A stretch of 64,000 bases of DNA from Vagococcus fessus (GTDB lineage: Bacteria > Bacillota > Bacilli > Lactobacillales > Vagococcaceae). The position numbers were made by a program, and so were the translations under genes. Under the pieces are notes generated by a model that was not told where the DNA came from, made no database searches, and worked only from the letters and a program-made list of their open reading frames with translations. Shown here in pieces: positions 8,039 to 16,467 of this stretch (the first letter of the stretch is position 1; the number at the start of each line of letters is the position of its first letter). Location of the stretch: positions 1 through 64,000 of the forward strand of contig NZ_NGJY01000001.1 of assembly GCF_003987565.1 (NCBI RefSeq), written 5' to 3'.

Positions 8039-8554
8039 ATGAAGTATTTAGTGGTAAGTGATAACCACGGCGATCGTGATTGTTTAGTTGATTTAGCTAA
8101 TACCTATAGAGGTAAGGTTGATGGCATGTTTCACTGTGGGGATTCGGAACTAGAACCGACAGATGAATTGTGGCAAGATTTTATTGTTGTGACTGGTAAC
8201 TGTGATTTTGACCCTCGCTTCAAAAAAGAACAGTTAGTTGATATGAAAGAAGACAAAATTTTTATTGCTCATGGTCATCTACTTAATGTTAATCAAACAT
8301 TAAATAATCTTGTTTACCGTGCAAAAGAAGTCGGTGCTACAGTTGCTTTCTATGGTCATACTCATAAATTAGGTGTGGAACGTATAGATGATGTCTTAAT
8401 CTTAAACCCTGGAAGTATCTCACAGCCGAGAGGGATGTATTCATATAAGACTTATGCGATTGTAGAGACGACAGAACAAGGATATAGTGTGTCGTATTAT
8501 GAACGAAATCATAAATGTATTGAAGAATTGTCACGAAACTTTCGAAAAGATTAA
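8039..8554 (+). CDS. YfcE/YsnB-like metallophosphodiesterase
   Basis: 171 residues, calcineurin-like phosphoesterase of the MJ0936/YfcE family. Metal ligands visible: SDNHGD at 7-12, HCGDSE at about 32, TGNCD at about 55, AHGHL and GHTHKLG. It hydrolyses phosphodiesters with Mn2+ in vitro; the physiological substrate is unknown. The start at 8039 lies 3 nt after the rph-rdgB stop, with AAGGAG inside the end of that gene, implying translational coupling. Same order as Bacillus rph-ysnA-ysnB. Confidence 0.92.
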   Translation: MKYLVVSDNHGDRDCLVDLANTYRGKVDGMFHCGDSELEPTDELWQDFIVVTGNCDFDPRFKKEQLVDMKEDKIFIAHGHLLNVNQTLNNLVYRAKEVGATVAFYGHTHKLGVERIDDVLILNPGSISQPRGMYSYKTYAIVETTEQGYSVSYYERNHKCIEELSRNFRKD

Positions 8555-8644
8555 ATTGTCTTAAGGAATAGTGAAAATAATGGAACTATTACTGATATAA
8601 GTTAAAATTAAGAGGAGTTCTAAAGTGGTTAAGGAGGATTTTTC

Positions 8645-9109
8645 ATGATTGGAAATAAAGTTAAAGAGTTACTGCTAGAAAATGAGGACTGTTTTTTAAT
8701 TCCAGATGAAAAAGTGGCGCATGTCATGGATGAAAATCCTTTAAACCATGCCTTACTTGTTTTGTCGAAAGTGAGTTATAGCAGAATTCCAGTTCTAAAT
8801 AGAAAAGGTGAGATAGTTGGTTTAATTGGTTTATCTCACATAATGGATGCTATGTTTGATTTAACAGAAATTGATCCGGATAACTTAAATGATCGCTTGG
8901 TAAAAGATGTGATGGATACTACTATCAAAACTATCTCGTTACCGTATGATATTGAATATATTATGCATTTACTAGTGGATCACCCATTTGTACCGGTCGT
9001 TGATGATGAGAACTGTTTTGCGGGAATTGTGACAAGACGTGAAATTTTAAAATCGGTTAACCATTTAGCCCATTCACTTGAAAGTACTTATGAATTAGTT
9101 GAAAAATAA
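8645..9109 (+). CDS. cbpB: CBS-domain protein CbpB (c-di-AMP binding)
   Basis: 154 residues with two CBS domains (about 20-75, SRIPVLNRKGEIVGLIG, and 85-145, FVPVVDDENCFAGIVTRREIL). It matches YkuL/CbpB, which in Firmicutes binds c-di-AMP and in the apo form activates Rel. ATG 8645 follows AAGGAGG. It is the last gene before a bidirectional terminator. The ligand is inferred from the family, not from residues I can verify. Confidence 0.85.
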   Translation: MIGNKVKELLLENEDCFLIPDEKVAHVMDENPLNHALLVLSKVSYSRIPVLNRKGEIVGLIGLSHIMDAMFDLTEIDPDNLNDRLVKDVMDTTIKTISLPYDIEYIMHLLVDHPFVPVVDDENCFAGIVTRREILKSVNHLAHSLESTYELVEK

Positions 9110-9137
9110 AACACCTGCCATTTGGCAGGTGTTTTTA
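9110..9137. terminator. Bidirectional terminator between cbpB and mscS
   Basis: AACACCTGCC (9110-9119), loop ATTT, GGCAGGTGTT (9124-9133), then T-run. The stop codon of the convergent mscS gene overlaps its right edge. Confidence 0.93.
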
Positions 9138-10049
9138 AATTGGGGTAAGAGGAAGTGGCGATTGTGGTAATTCAATACCAGCCTCAGTTAAAGCTTCTAG
9201 ATAAGCCTCTAAGAAATCAGCTTGAACTTTAAATTGACTCCCATTAAGAGTATAGATAATAATTTTAATCGCAAAGTTCCCATTTCCAAGGTCAACGAGC
9301 CCTTTGTTGATAGGGCCTTCTTTAATCTCTGGATAGCGAGGTAGAAGTTCATCGTTAACTTTAGCGATAATGTCAGATACTTTTTGTATATCAGTATCAG
9401 GTTTTATACGTAGCTTAATGAGCGCTAGCATGTTCTCACGAGACAAGTTACTTACAATAGTAATCTGTCCATTTGGAATATAATGAAGGGTACCATCTGC
9501 ACCTTTGACTTGTGTTGTTCTCAGACCAACAGCCTGAACAAAGCCCTCTATTTCTCCAATGATGACATGGTCACCAACATCTATTTGGCGTTCCAAAATA
9601 ATAAAGAAGCCAGTTAATAGGTCATTAATAAATCCTTGTGCTCCAAGCCCAATTGCTATACCAGCGATACCAGCACCAGCAATTAATGAGGCGACAGGAA
9701 CTCCAAAGATGGATAAAATAGTATAAAGTAGTACAAAATAGAGTGTGTATTGATAGGCATTAGTGGTTAGTTTCTCTAGAGTATCAACTCGGCTTGCACT
9801 ATAGATGTCTCTTTTTTTATATTTAGCAAATCCTTTTTTGATGAGGCGGATTCCGAGTTTCATAATGAGTGCAATGATAAATAGTGCAAGGATTAAGCTA
9901 AAGCCTTTAGAAAGAGAGAGAGAAATAAAGTTATCCCAATCAATAGATTGCCATACCCTTTTTAGATTTGAAATTTTTTCTGTAGTATCATTGGAAGTTG
10001 TTTCACCATAGACCACAAAATTTAATAAATAATAATTAGATAGATTCAT
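9135..10049 (-). CDS. mscS: Small-conductance mechanosensitive channel (MscS family)
   Basis: 304 residues. Three hydrophobic segments, then the glycine/alanine-rich pore helix (AGAGIAGIAIGLGAQGFINDLLTGFFIILERQ region, about 127-157) that defines MscS, then the beta domain with HVIIGEIEGFVQAVGLRTTQVKGADG. Releases solutes during hypo-osmotic shock. The start at 10049 follows AAGGAG by seven bases. Probably the homologue of Bacillus YkuT. Single gene, divergent from the ytxG/ytxH pair. Confidence 0.94.
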   Translation of the reverse strand: MNLSNYYLLNFVVYGETTSNDTTEKISNLKRVWQSIDWDNFISLSLSKGFSLILALFIIALIMKLGIRLIKKGFAKYKKRDIYSASRVDTLEKLTTNAYQYTLYFVLLYTILSIFGVPVASLIAGAGIAGIAIGLGAQGFINDLLTGFFIILERQIDVGDHVIIGEIEGFVQAVGLRTTQVKGADGTLHYIPNGQITIVSNLSRENMLALIKLRIKPDTDIQKVSDIIAKVNDELLPRYPEIKEGPINKGLVDLGNGNFAIKIIIYTLNGSQFKVQADFLEAYLEALTEAGIELPQSPLPLTPI

Positions 10050-10121
10050 ATAATCACTCCTTATTTTTATTGTATCAGAAAAAAGAAAAATTCTAAAATA
10101 GGAGCTTTATTCTTTTTTTAA

Positions 10122-10150
10122 TTGAGATATTTTACCATAGGTGGTATGCT
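10122..10150 (+). promoter_or_regulatory. Promoter of the ytxG/ytxH-like pair
   Basis: TTGAGA (10122-10127), 17-bp spacer, TATGCT (10145-10150), about 35 bp before the ribosome site of the DUF948 gene. Confidence 0.65.
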
Positions 10151-10194
10151 AATAATGAAAAATAGACATAGAACGTAGAGAAAGGATTATAACT

Positions 10195-10638
10195 ATGACA
10201 GGTGGAGAAATCGCAGCATTAATCGCAGCAATTGCGTTTGTAATTTTAGTTATCGTAATCATAATATGTTGTGTTATGACATTACCAAAAATTGTTAAGA
10301 CAATTACGTCAACAAATGAAGCTATTGAAAAGGCGACGGTAATGATTGATGAAACAAATACAACAATTCAATCAGTAACAAAAGATGTTAATGTTTTAAC
10401 AATTCAAGTAGAAGATTTATTGATGAAGAGCAATACATTATTAGCAGATGTTAATCAAAAAGTAGAAACAATTGATCCGTTATTTACAGCAGTGGCCGAT
10501 TTAAGTACTAGCGTATCAGATTTAAATGAATCAAGTCGTAATGTCGCAAGTAAAGTTGGTGTTATTGGTTCTAATGCAGCAAAAGCTTCTCTTGCAACAA
10601 AATTAAGTCGTACAGCATGGAAAACATTCAAAAAATAA
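10195..10638 (+). CDS. DUF948 membrane-anchored protein (YtxG-like)
   Basis: 147 residues: one N-terminal membrane helix (about 8-30, ALIAAIAFVILVIVIIICCVM) followed by a long amphipathic helix rich in I, V, T and N (EKATVMIDETNTTIQSVTKDVN), typical of DUF948. Start ATG 10195 after AAAGGA. The pair with a YtxH-like gene upstream of ccpA is a conserved Firmicute arrangement. In Bacillus the ytx genes belong to the general stress regulon; nothing here shows the same control. Confidence 0.88.
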   Translation: MTGGEIAALIAAIAFVILVIVIIICCVMTLPKIVKTITSTNEAIEKATVMIDETNTTIQSVTKDVNVLTIQVEDLLMKSNTLLADVNQKVETIDPLFTAVADLSTSVSDLNESSRNVASKVGVIGSNAAKASLATKLSRTAWKTFKK

Positions 10639-10656
10639 GTCTTAGGAGGAATTAGG

Positions 10657-11118
10657 ATGAGTAAAAAATCAAATGGCTTTTTATCAGGTTTAATAATCGG
10701 GGGAGCAGCGGCAGCCGCAGCAGCTTTATTATTTGCACCAAAATCAGGTAAAGATTTAAGAGATGAGTTAACAGAAAAAACGAATGACTTTACTTCTAAT
10801 GAAAATAATCCAGAGTTCGTCAATCAGGCAATTAGTAAGGCGTCTACATTGAAAGATAAAGCGGTAAAAACATCTAATGATGCTTTTACAACTATTAAAA
10901 ATCAATCTTCTGAGCTTGCTAAAAAAGTTAAACCATCAACAGATGAGGATATGATGTCGTTTGAAGAAGCGATGGATCTGATGGACCGTGAATTAGAGGA
11001 AAAAGAAGAAGATATTATTATTGATTTGTCTGAAACAACTGAAGAAGTAGCAGAGGATGCTGAAGAAGTTTCTGATACAGTTGATGAAATATTAGAAGAT
11101 GTAACAAAAGAAGATTAA
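10657..11118 (+). CDS. YtxH domain-containing protein
   Basis: 153 residues. The N-terminus GLIIGGAAAAAAALLFAPKSGKDLRDEL (about 9-36) is the YtxH signature: a short membrane helix and the conserved FAPKSGKxxR. The rest is hydrophilic and becomes strongly acidic at the C-terminus (EEVAEDAEEVSDTVDEILED). AGGAGG precedes the ATG. Follows the DUF948 gene by 18 nt and is therefore co-transcribed. Confidence 0.9.
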   Translation: MSKKSNGFLSGLIIGGAAAAAAALLFAPKSGKDLRDELTEKTNDFTSNENNPEFVNQAISKASTLKDKAVKTSNDAFTTIKNQSSELAKKVKPSTDEDMMSFEEAMDLMDRELEEKEEDIIIDLSETTEEVAEDAEEVSDTVDEILEDVTKED

Positions 11119-11166
11119 AGGAACGAATAATCCTATTATGTTTATTAATCAGATTTTATAGCTTAA

Positions 11167-11204
11167 AAGAAAACCATTATTCTTAATAATGGTTTTCTTT
11201 TTTT
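11167..11204 (+). terminator. Terminator of the ytxG/ytxH-like operon
   Basis: 15-bp stem AAGAAAACCATTATT/AATAATGGTTTTCTT (11167-11181 and 11185-11199) with a 3-nt loop and a T-run. Confidence 0.93.
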
Positions 11205-11244
11205 CTTTATTGAAAGAAAACATAAAGTTTCATGAAAATATGAA

Positions 11245-11258
11245 TAAAAACGCTTGCA
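11245..11258 (+). promoter_or_regulatory. Candidate cre site upstream of ccpA
   Basis: TAAAAACGCTTGCA matches the CcpA site TGNNARCGNWWWCA at 12 of 14 positions (A for G at position 2, G for W at position 12). It overlaps a possible -35 element TTGCAA. A second, weaker half (GACGTTTTCAT, about 11322-11332) lies downstream. Suggests autoregulation; not proven. Confidence 0.45.
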
Positions 11259-11379
11259 ATGGTGATGGAAATTTGTTAATCTTAGTTTAAAGAAATGTAA
11301 ATAGATTTTTCAGAAAAAAAGAGACGTTTTCATAAACTAGATTTTTGGAATTTTATTGCTAAATTAAAGGAGAATTATT

Positions 11380-12381
11380 ATGGAAAAACAAACAATTACA
11401 ATTTATGACGTTGCGCGTGAAGCAAATGTCTCAATGGCGACAGTTTCTCGTGTTGTCAATGGTAATCCAAATGTAAAACCAGCAACGCGTAAAAAAGTAT
11501 TAGAGGTAATTGATCGTCTTGATTATCGTCCTAATGCAGTAGCTCGTGGTTTAGCAAGTAAAAAAACTACAACGGTAGGAGTTATTATTCCTGATGTAAG
11601 TAATATTTATTTCTCATCATTAGCACGTGGTATTGATGATGTTGCTACAATGTATAAGTATAATATTATATTAGCTAATTCAGATGGTAATGATGAAAAA
11701 GAAGTAAATGTTTTAAATAACCTGCTAGCAAAACAAGTAGATGGAATTATTTTCATGGGTCATCATATTACAGATTCAATCAGAGCCGAATTTTCACGTT
11801 CTAAGACACCTGTTGTACTTGCAGGTTCAATTGATCCGGATAAACAAGTTGGATCAGTTAATATTGATTACCATGCTGCCTCTAAAGAAGCAACAGCTGT
11901 TTTAGCAGAAAATGGACATGAAAAAATTGCCTTTATCAGTGGCGCATTAGTTGATCCAATTAACGGTCAAGATCGCTTAGCAGGATATAAAAAAGCTTTG
12001 AAAGAAGCAAAACTAACATTTACTGAAGGGTTAGTTTTTGAAACACCTTATGAATATAAAGCAGGAGAAAAACTTGCCGAGCGTATTATCAATAGCGGGG
12101 CAACTGCAGCTTATATTGTAGATGATGAATTAGCAGTAGGAATTATGAATGGCTTACAAGATAAGGGTGTTAAAGTACCAGAAGAGTTTGAAATTATTAC
12201 AAGTAATAATACTGTATTAACTGACATGGCGAGACCTCGCTTAACGAGTATTAGTCAACCATTATATGATATGGGTGCTGTATCAATGCGTCTTTTGACT
12301 AAATTAATGAATAAAGAAGATGTAGAAGAAAAAACAATTGTGTTGCCACATAATATTGTAAAACGTGGTTCAACTAAATAA
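11380..12381 (+). CDS. ccpA: Catabolite control protein A
   Basis: 333 residues, the usual CcpA length. The LacI-type HTH at 6-27 ([22 protein letters not shown]) and hinge helix [14 protein letters not shown] are followed by a periplasmic-binding-protein-like effector domain that in CcpA binds HPr-Ser46-P. The position between ytxG/ytxH and a class A PBP gene matches enterococcal ccpA. ATG 11380 follows AAAGGAG. It is the global regulator of carbon use and probably regulates glycolytic and other promoters genome-wide. Confidence 0.96.
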   Translation: MEKQTITIYDVAREANVSMATVSRVVNGNPNVKPATRKKVLEVIDRLDYRPNAVARGLASKKTTTVGVIIPDVSNIYFSSLARGIDDVATMYKYNIILANSDGNDEKEVNVLNNLLAKQVDGIIFMGHHITDSIRAEFSRSKTPVVLAGSIDPDKQVGSVNIDYHAASKEATAVLAENGHEKIAFISGALVDPINGQDRLAGYKKALKEAKLTFTEGLVFETPYEYKAGEKLAERIINSGATAAYIVDDELAVGIMNGLQDKGVKVPEEFEIITSNNTVLTDMARPRLTSISQPLYDMGAVSMRLLTKLMNKEDVEEKTIVLPHNIVKRGSTK

Positions 12382-12415
12382 AAAAGCTTGAGGAGAAATC
12401 CTCAAGCTTTTTTTT
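12381..12415. terminator. Bidirectional terminator between ccpA and the PBP gene
   Basis: AAAAAGCTTGAGGA, loop GAAA, TCCTCAAGCTTTTT: 14-bp perfect stem with a GAAA tetraloop and U-tracts on both strands. Confidence 0.95.
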
Positions 12416-14909
12416 AACGTCTATAGTTATTGTTATAGTTCGTGTAGCCATTATTGTAGGTATTATAATTGTTATAATTCGTGTAGCCATTATTATAATT
12501 TTGAACCGGAGCTGGAGCTGGAGCCGGAGCTGGTGCTGGTGCTGGTGTAGGAGCAGGTGAAGCTACAGGCGGTGTGGAAGTAACGGAACCATAGGGATTA
12601 TTCCATGCATCTTTGTAGTCTTGATCAGTACCCCCAATACCAAATCTAAAGGTAGATTTTTCAGGTCCTTTTTTGGCCCAAAGTGAGTCAATCTCCTTAC
12701 CAGGCGTTTGTTGTGTATAGCCGTTTGCTTTTACTTTACCAGGTTTTTGGCCAGTAAAACTAGAAACTTTTTCTTTTTTTACAGTTGTATCTAGTTTGAA
12801 TTTTTTATCAATTTTAAATAGGTCAGGATTTGCCATATAGGCAGCAGTTGTTAGACGGGCCCAAAGCTCTTTATTACGTTTATCCCATTCTTTATAAAGA
12901 GGGGTATTATCATCGTAACCTATCCATGAGCTGATTGTGACACCAGGTGTTGAAGCGATAAACCAATAGTCTCTGAATTCTTGAGATGTACCAGTTTTAC
13001 CAACCCAGTCGCCTTTATGAGCACCGCTTGCCATTTCTTCCATATATTTCTTGGCATCCACACCAGTTCCTTTATTAACAACGTCTCTCATCATATCATT
13101 CATAATAGAGGCAGTTGCTTTCGAGTATACCTCAACAGGTTTTACTTTATGTTCATATAAAGTATTACCTTCACTATCTATGATTTTATCGATCACGTAA
13201 TTTTCAGCGTATTTTCCTTCATTAGCTAAAGTAGCAAATGCATTGGTCTGTTCCAAAACGGTAGGTCCATAATCTGTTCCACCTACGGGAATAGATTCGT
13301 ATTTAAATTCTTTTTCATCCATAACCATATTCATTTTATCGTAATAATCTTTTGGATTCGCTACTTTAAGTAACTCTTGGTAAAGTTCTACGACAGGCAC
13401 GTTATCAGAAACACGTAGGGCTTCGCGAACTGTTTCAAAACCAGTGGTTTTCTTACCAGAGTAGTTTCTAAGTTGGTGTCCATCACGGTATTTTCTAGAG
13501 TTATTGGATAACATTGATTCGCTACCAATTAAACCTACATCAATAGCAGGTGCATAAGCAATGAGTGGTTTAATTGTTGAACCAGGTGAACGTCTTGTTT
13601 GAGTAGCGTGATTGTTTTGATTTGATTTAAAATCACGACCACCTACGAAGGCGATTACTCGTCCTGTTTGATTATCAATCATTGCACTACCATTTTGAAT
13701 AGTTCCACGGCCGTCATCGATTTTCGGTGCATAGGTTGCTTCAGCCTCCTGAAGTGCAGTGTATACTTTTTGATCAATCGTAGTTTTTACAGTAACACCA
13801 CCATTTCGTAATTCTTGTGTTGCAATATCGTAATAGCGCTGGAATTTAGCTTCATTTTCTTCTACTTCTTTACGTTTAAAACCATCGGCTTCATAATAGA
13901 TGGGCATTAATTTTAATGCAGCTTCGTGAAACGCATATTGGTATAAGAAACTACTTGTATTAGCTTGAATATTTTCTTGAGGTTTAAAGTCTTTGGTGAT
14001 GTCATATGAAAGTGCCTCTTCATATTCACCACGTTTGATAAACCCTTCTTTATACATGTTAAACAGCACATGATTTTTACGTTTTAAACCAAAAGATAGA
14101 TTGTCTTCCTCTTTAATATCACCAGCACCATCAAATGGACTGTAGACAATTGGACTTTGAGGTAGGCCAGCGATAAATGCGGCTTGAGGTAGATTCAAAT
14201 CAGCTGCTTTTTTATTAAAAATACCAAATGCTGCTTCTTGAATCCCTGCAATATTTTGTCCGGAGTTATTTCTACCAAAAGGTGAAACATTCAGGTAGGC
14301 GGTAATTATTTCATCTTTGGTAAAATATTTTTCTGCTTTTAATGCTAGTAATATTTCATTGGCTTTACGTTTGTATGATGTTTCATTGGTTAATACTTGT
14401 TGTTTGATTAATTGTTGAGTGATTGTTGAACCACCAGATGCGCCACCAAAACCTGTTAAGTCAGATACGAGTGCACGAATTATTGCTTTGGGTACGACAC
14501 CTTCATGTCGTTCGAAATTTTCATCCTCTGTAGAGATTAAAGCTTGTTTAACTAAAGGTGATATTTCTTTTGATGCTGCCTTCGTTCTGAGTAGGTCAGA
14601 TTTAATATCAGATACTTTTTCATCATTTTGGTAAGTGATTTTTGAAATCTGAGCGGAATTATTAATCTTTGAAATTAATTCAGATTTTGTTGGGACGTTG
14701 GTATCTGATACTAGGAAAGCAAAATAACCTGCACCAATACCAATACCTAATACACCTAATAATACAAAGATACAGATAAAGAAGAAAATAAGAGATTTTA
14801 AAACCCCAAATATAACATTAAAGAGTGTTGCAGGGGAATCAATCACTGCTACTTTTTGAGACTGTTTGTCTTGTTGTCGATTTATTGAACGTCTTTTAAA
14901 CATTGACAC
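12414..14909 (-). CDS. pbp2A: Class A penicillin-binding protein (PBP2A type)
   Basis: 831 residues; polymerises and crosslinks peptidoglycan. One membrane helix at about 35-70. The glycosyltransferase domain shows TEDENFERHEG, GGSTITQQL and a KxxEI segment (KANEILLALKAEKYFTKDEI). The transpeptidase domain shows the active-site SPGSTIKPL, SDN (in RVSDNVPV) and KTGTS. GTG at 14909 lies seven bases after GAGGTGG. The C-terminus is unusual: a Pro-Ala run of about 20 residues, then an Asn/Tyr/Gly-rich tail with a 13-residue near-repeat. Adjacent and convergent to ccpA, as pbp2A is in enterococci. Confidence 0.95.
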   Translation of the reverse strand: MSMFKRRSINRQQDKQSQKVAVIDSPATLFNVIFGVLKSLIFFFICIFVLLGVLGIGIGAGYFAFLVSDTNVPTKSELISKINNSAQISKITYQNDEKVSDIKSDLLRTKAASKEISPLVKQALISTEDENFERHEGVVPKAIIRALVSDLTGFGGASGGSTITQQLIKQQVLTNETSYKRKANEILLALKAEKYFTKDEIITAYLNVSPFGRNNSGQNIAGIQEAAFGIFNKKAADLNLPQAAFIAGLPQSPIVYSPFDGAGDIKEEDNLSFGLKRKNHVLFNMYKEGFIKRGEYEEALSYDITKDFKPQENIQANTSSFLYQYAFHEAALKLMPIYYEADGFKRKEVEENEAKFQRYYDIATQELRNGGVTVKTTIDQKVYTALQEAEATYAPKIDDGRGTIQNGSAMIDNQTGRVIAFVGGRDFKSNQNNHATQTRRSPGSTIKPLIAYAPAIDVGLIGSESMLSNNSRKYRDGHQLRNYSGKKTTGFETVREALRVSDNVPVVELYQELLKVANPKDYYDKMNMVMDEKEFKYESIPVGGTDYGPTVLEQTNAFATLANEGKYAENYVIDKIIDSEGNTLYEHKVKPVEVYSKATASIMNDMMRDVVNKGTGVDAKKYMEEMASGAHKGDWVGKTGTSQEFRDYWFIASTPGVTISSWIGYDDNTPLYKEWDKRNKELWARLTTAAYMANPDLFKIDKKFKLDTTVKKEKVSSFTGQKPGKVKANGYTQQTPGKEIDSLWAKKGPEKSTFRFGIGGTDQDYKDAWNNPYGSVTSTPPVASPAPTPAPAPAPAPAPAPVQNYNNGYTNYNNYNTYNNGYTNYNNNYRR
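12429..12494 (-). repeat. 27-bp direct repeat encoding the Asn/Tyr tail of the PBP
   Basis: Two 27-nt copies (12429-12455 and 12468-12494) differ at one base and lie 39 nt, or 13 codons, apart, giving the repeated NNGYTNYNN pattern at the C-terminus. Confidence 0.85.
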
Positions 14910-15143
14910 GAATTTTCCACCTCGAAATCTAAAATATATTAGTTAATTATAGCAAAAAATACCAGTCATTCCTAGTATTTGTAGTTGTTCTGTTTGATAA
15001 TAGAAGGATATTACATAAAAACTTAATAAATTGTGCAAAAATAGTAGGCAATAAGGTTGTTCTGTAGTAGAAAATAGCTTAAAGTTGTAGGGTAATACTA
15101 ATCGATAATAAGTTTAAATATAGAGTGTATCGGAGGAAATAAA

Positions 15144-16031
15144 ATGTTAATAGGATCACACGTAAGTATGAGTGGTAAAAAAATGTTATTAGGTGCAGCT
15201 GAACAAGCAGCGAGTTATGAATCAAGTACGTTTATGATTTATACAGGGGCACCTCAAAATACAAGACGTAAAGCAATAGAAGATATGAATATTGAAAAAG
15301 GTCAATTAATGATGAAAGAAGCTGGACTTTCAGATATGGTCGTTCATGCGCCTTATATTATTAACTTAGGAAATACAATCAAGCCAGAAAACTTCCCTTT
15401 TGCCACTCAATTTCTAAGAGAAGAAATTCAACGCGCTGAAGCTTTAGGTGCAACACAAATCACAATGCATCCAGGTGCACACGTGGGAGCGGGCCCGGAA
15501 GCTGGGATTGCTCAAATTGTTAAGGGCTTAAATGAAGTTCTAACCGAAGACCAAATTCCACAAATCGCTCTTGAAACAATGGCAGGAAAAGGAACTGAAA
15601 TTGGGCGTACGTTTGAAGAAATTGCGGCTATTATTGAAGGCGTTACTCTTAAAGATAAATTATCGGTAACACTAGATACGTGCCATATTCATGATGCAGG
15701 GTATGATGTGACAGACTTTGATGCTGTTTTAGATGAATTCGACCGTATAATCGGTTTGGATAAATTGAAAGTTATTCATGTTAATGATTCTAAAAATGTT
15801 CGAGGAGCGCATAAAGACCGTCATGCTAATATCGGGTTTGGTGAAATTGGTTTCGAGGCATTGAATAAAATCGTTCATCATCCTAAATTAGAGAATTTAC
15901 CAAAAATTCTTGAAACGCCTTATGTTGGTGAGGACAAAAAAACAGCTAAAGCACCCTACAAACATGAAATCGCGATGTTACGTTCAGGTGTGTTCAATGA
16001 AAATCTGTTAGAAGATATTGCTAACGACTAA
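15144..16031 (+). CDS. nfo: Endonuclease IV (AP endonuclease)
   Basis: 295 residues, TIM-barrel AP endonuclease that cleaves DNA 5' of abasic sites with three zinc ions. Metal ligands lie in the three signatures: [24 protein letters not shown] and [14 protein letters not shown], then HVNDSK and the [13 protein letters not shown]-terminal motif. ATG 15144 after CGGAGG. It stands upstream of the YneF-like gene, separated by 112 nt. Confidence 0.96.
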   Translation: MLIGSHVSMSGKKMLLGAAEQAASYESSTFMIYTGAPQNTRRKAIEDMNIEKGQLMMKEAGLSDMVVHAPYIINLGNTIKPENFPFATQFLREEIQRAEALGATQITMHPGAHVGAGPEAGIAQIVKGLNEVLTEDQIPQIALETMAGKGTEIGRTFEEIAAIIEGVTLKDKLSVTLDTCHIHDAGYDVTDFDAVLDEFDRIIGLDKLKVIHVNDSKNVRGAHKDRHANIGFGEIGFEALNKIVHHPKLENLPKILETPYVGEDKKTAKAPYKHEIAMLRSGVFNENLLEDIAND

Positions 16032-16143
16032 TGAAGTAAAAAACAATGTTATAATTTATAAGTTTTAACTTTCCATTTGGTGGCTTTTTTAGTACAATTA
16101 ATTAGTAAGTCACAATGAGTTTAAAGGAAGGAGAGTAAAAGAA

Positions 16144-16377
16144 ATGAGCACAGGTTTAGTTATTTTATTAGTTATCTTAGCGTTAATTATTGGTGCAGTA
16201 GCAGGATTCTTCCTTGCACGTAAATATATGGAAGACTATTTGAAAAAAAATCCTCCCGTTAATGAGGATATGTTGCGTATGATGATGATGCAAATGGGAC
16301 AAAAACCATCTGAGAAAAAAATTCGTCAAATGGCACAAAGTATGAAAAATCAAGCCTCTAAACCAACTAAAAAATAG
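16144..16377 (+). CDS. YneF family small membrane protein (UPF0154)
   Basis: 77 residues: one N-terminal membrane helix ([26 protein letters not shown]) followed by [34 protein letters not shown], the conserved UPF0154/YneF sequence. Function unknown. AAGGAGAG-type ribosome site, followed directly by a terminator. Confidence 0.93.
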   Translation: MSTGLVILLVILALIIGAVAGFFLARKYMEDYLKKNPPVNEDMLRMMMMQMGQKPSEKKIRQMAQSMKNQASKPTKK

Positions 16378-16399
16378 TTGGCTTAGTTTAGTAGATTAA

Positions 16400-16433
16400 A
16401 AAACGGGTAGATTACGTCTATCCGTTTTTTCTT
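16400..16433 (+). terminator. Terminator after the YneF-like gene
   Basis: AAAACGGGTAGA (16400-16411), loop TTACG, TCTATCCGTTTT (16417-16428) with one G-T pair, then T-run. Confidence 0.9.
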
Positions 16434-16467
16434 TATCCTAAAAACAGGTAAAGGAGTGAAAGATAGA

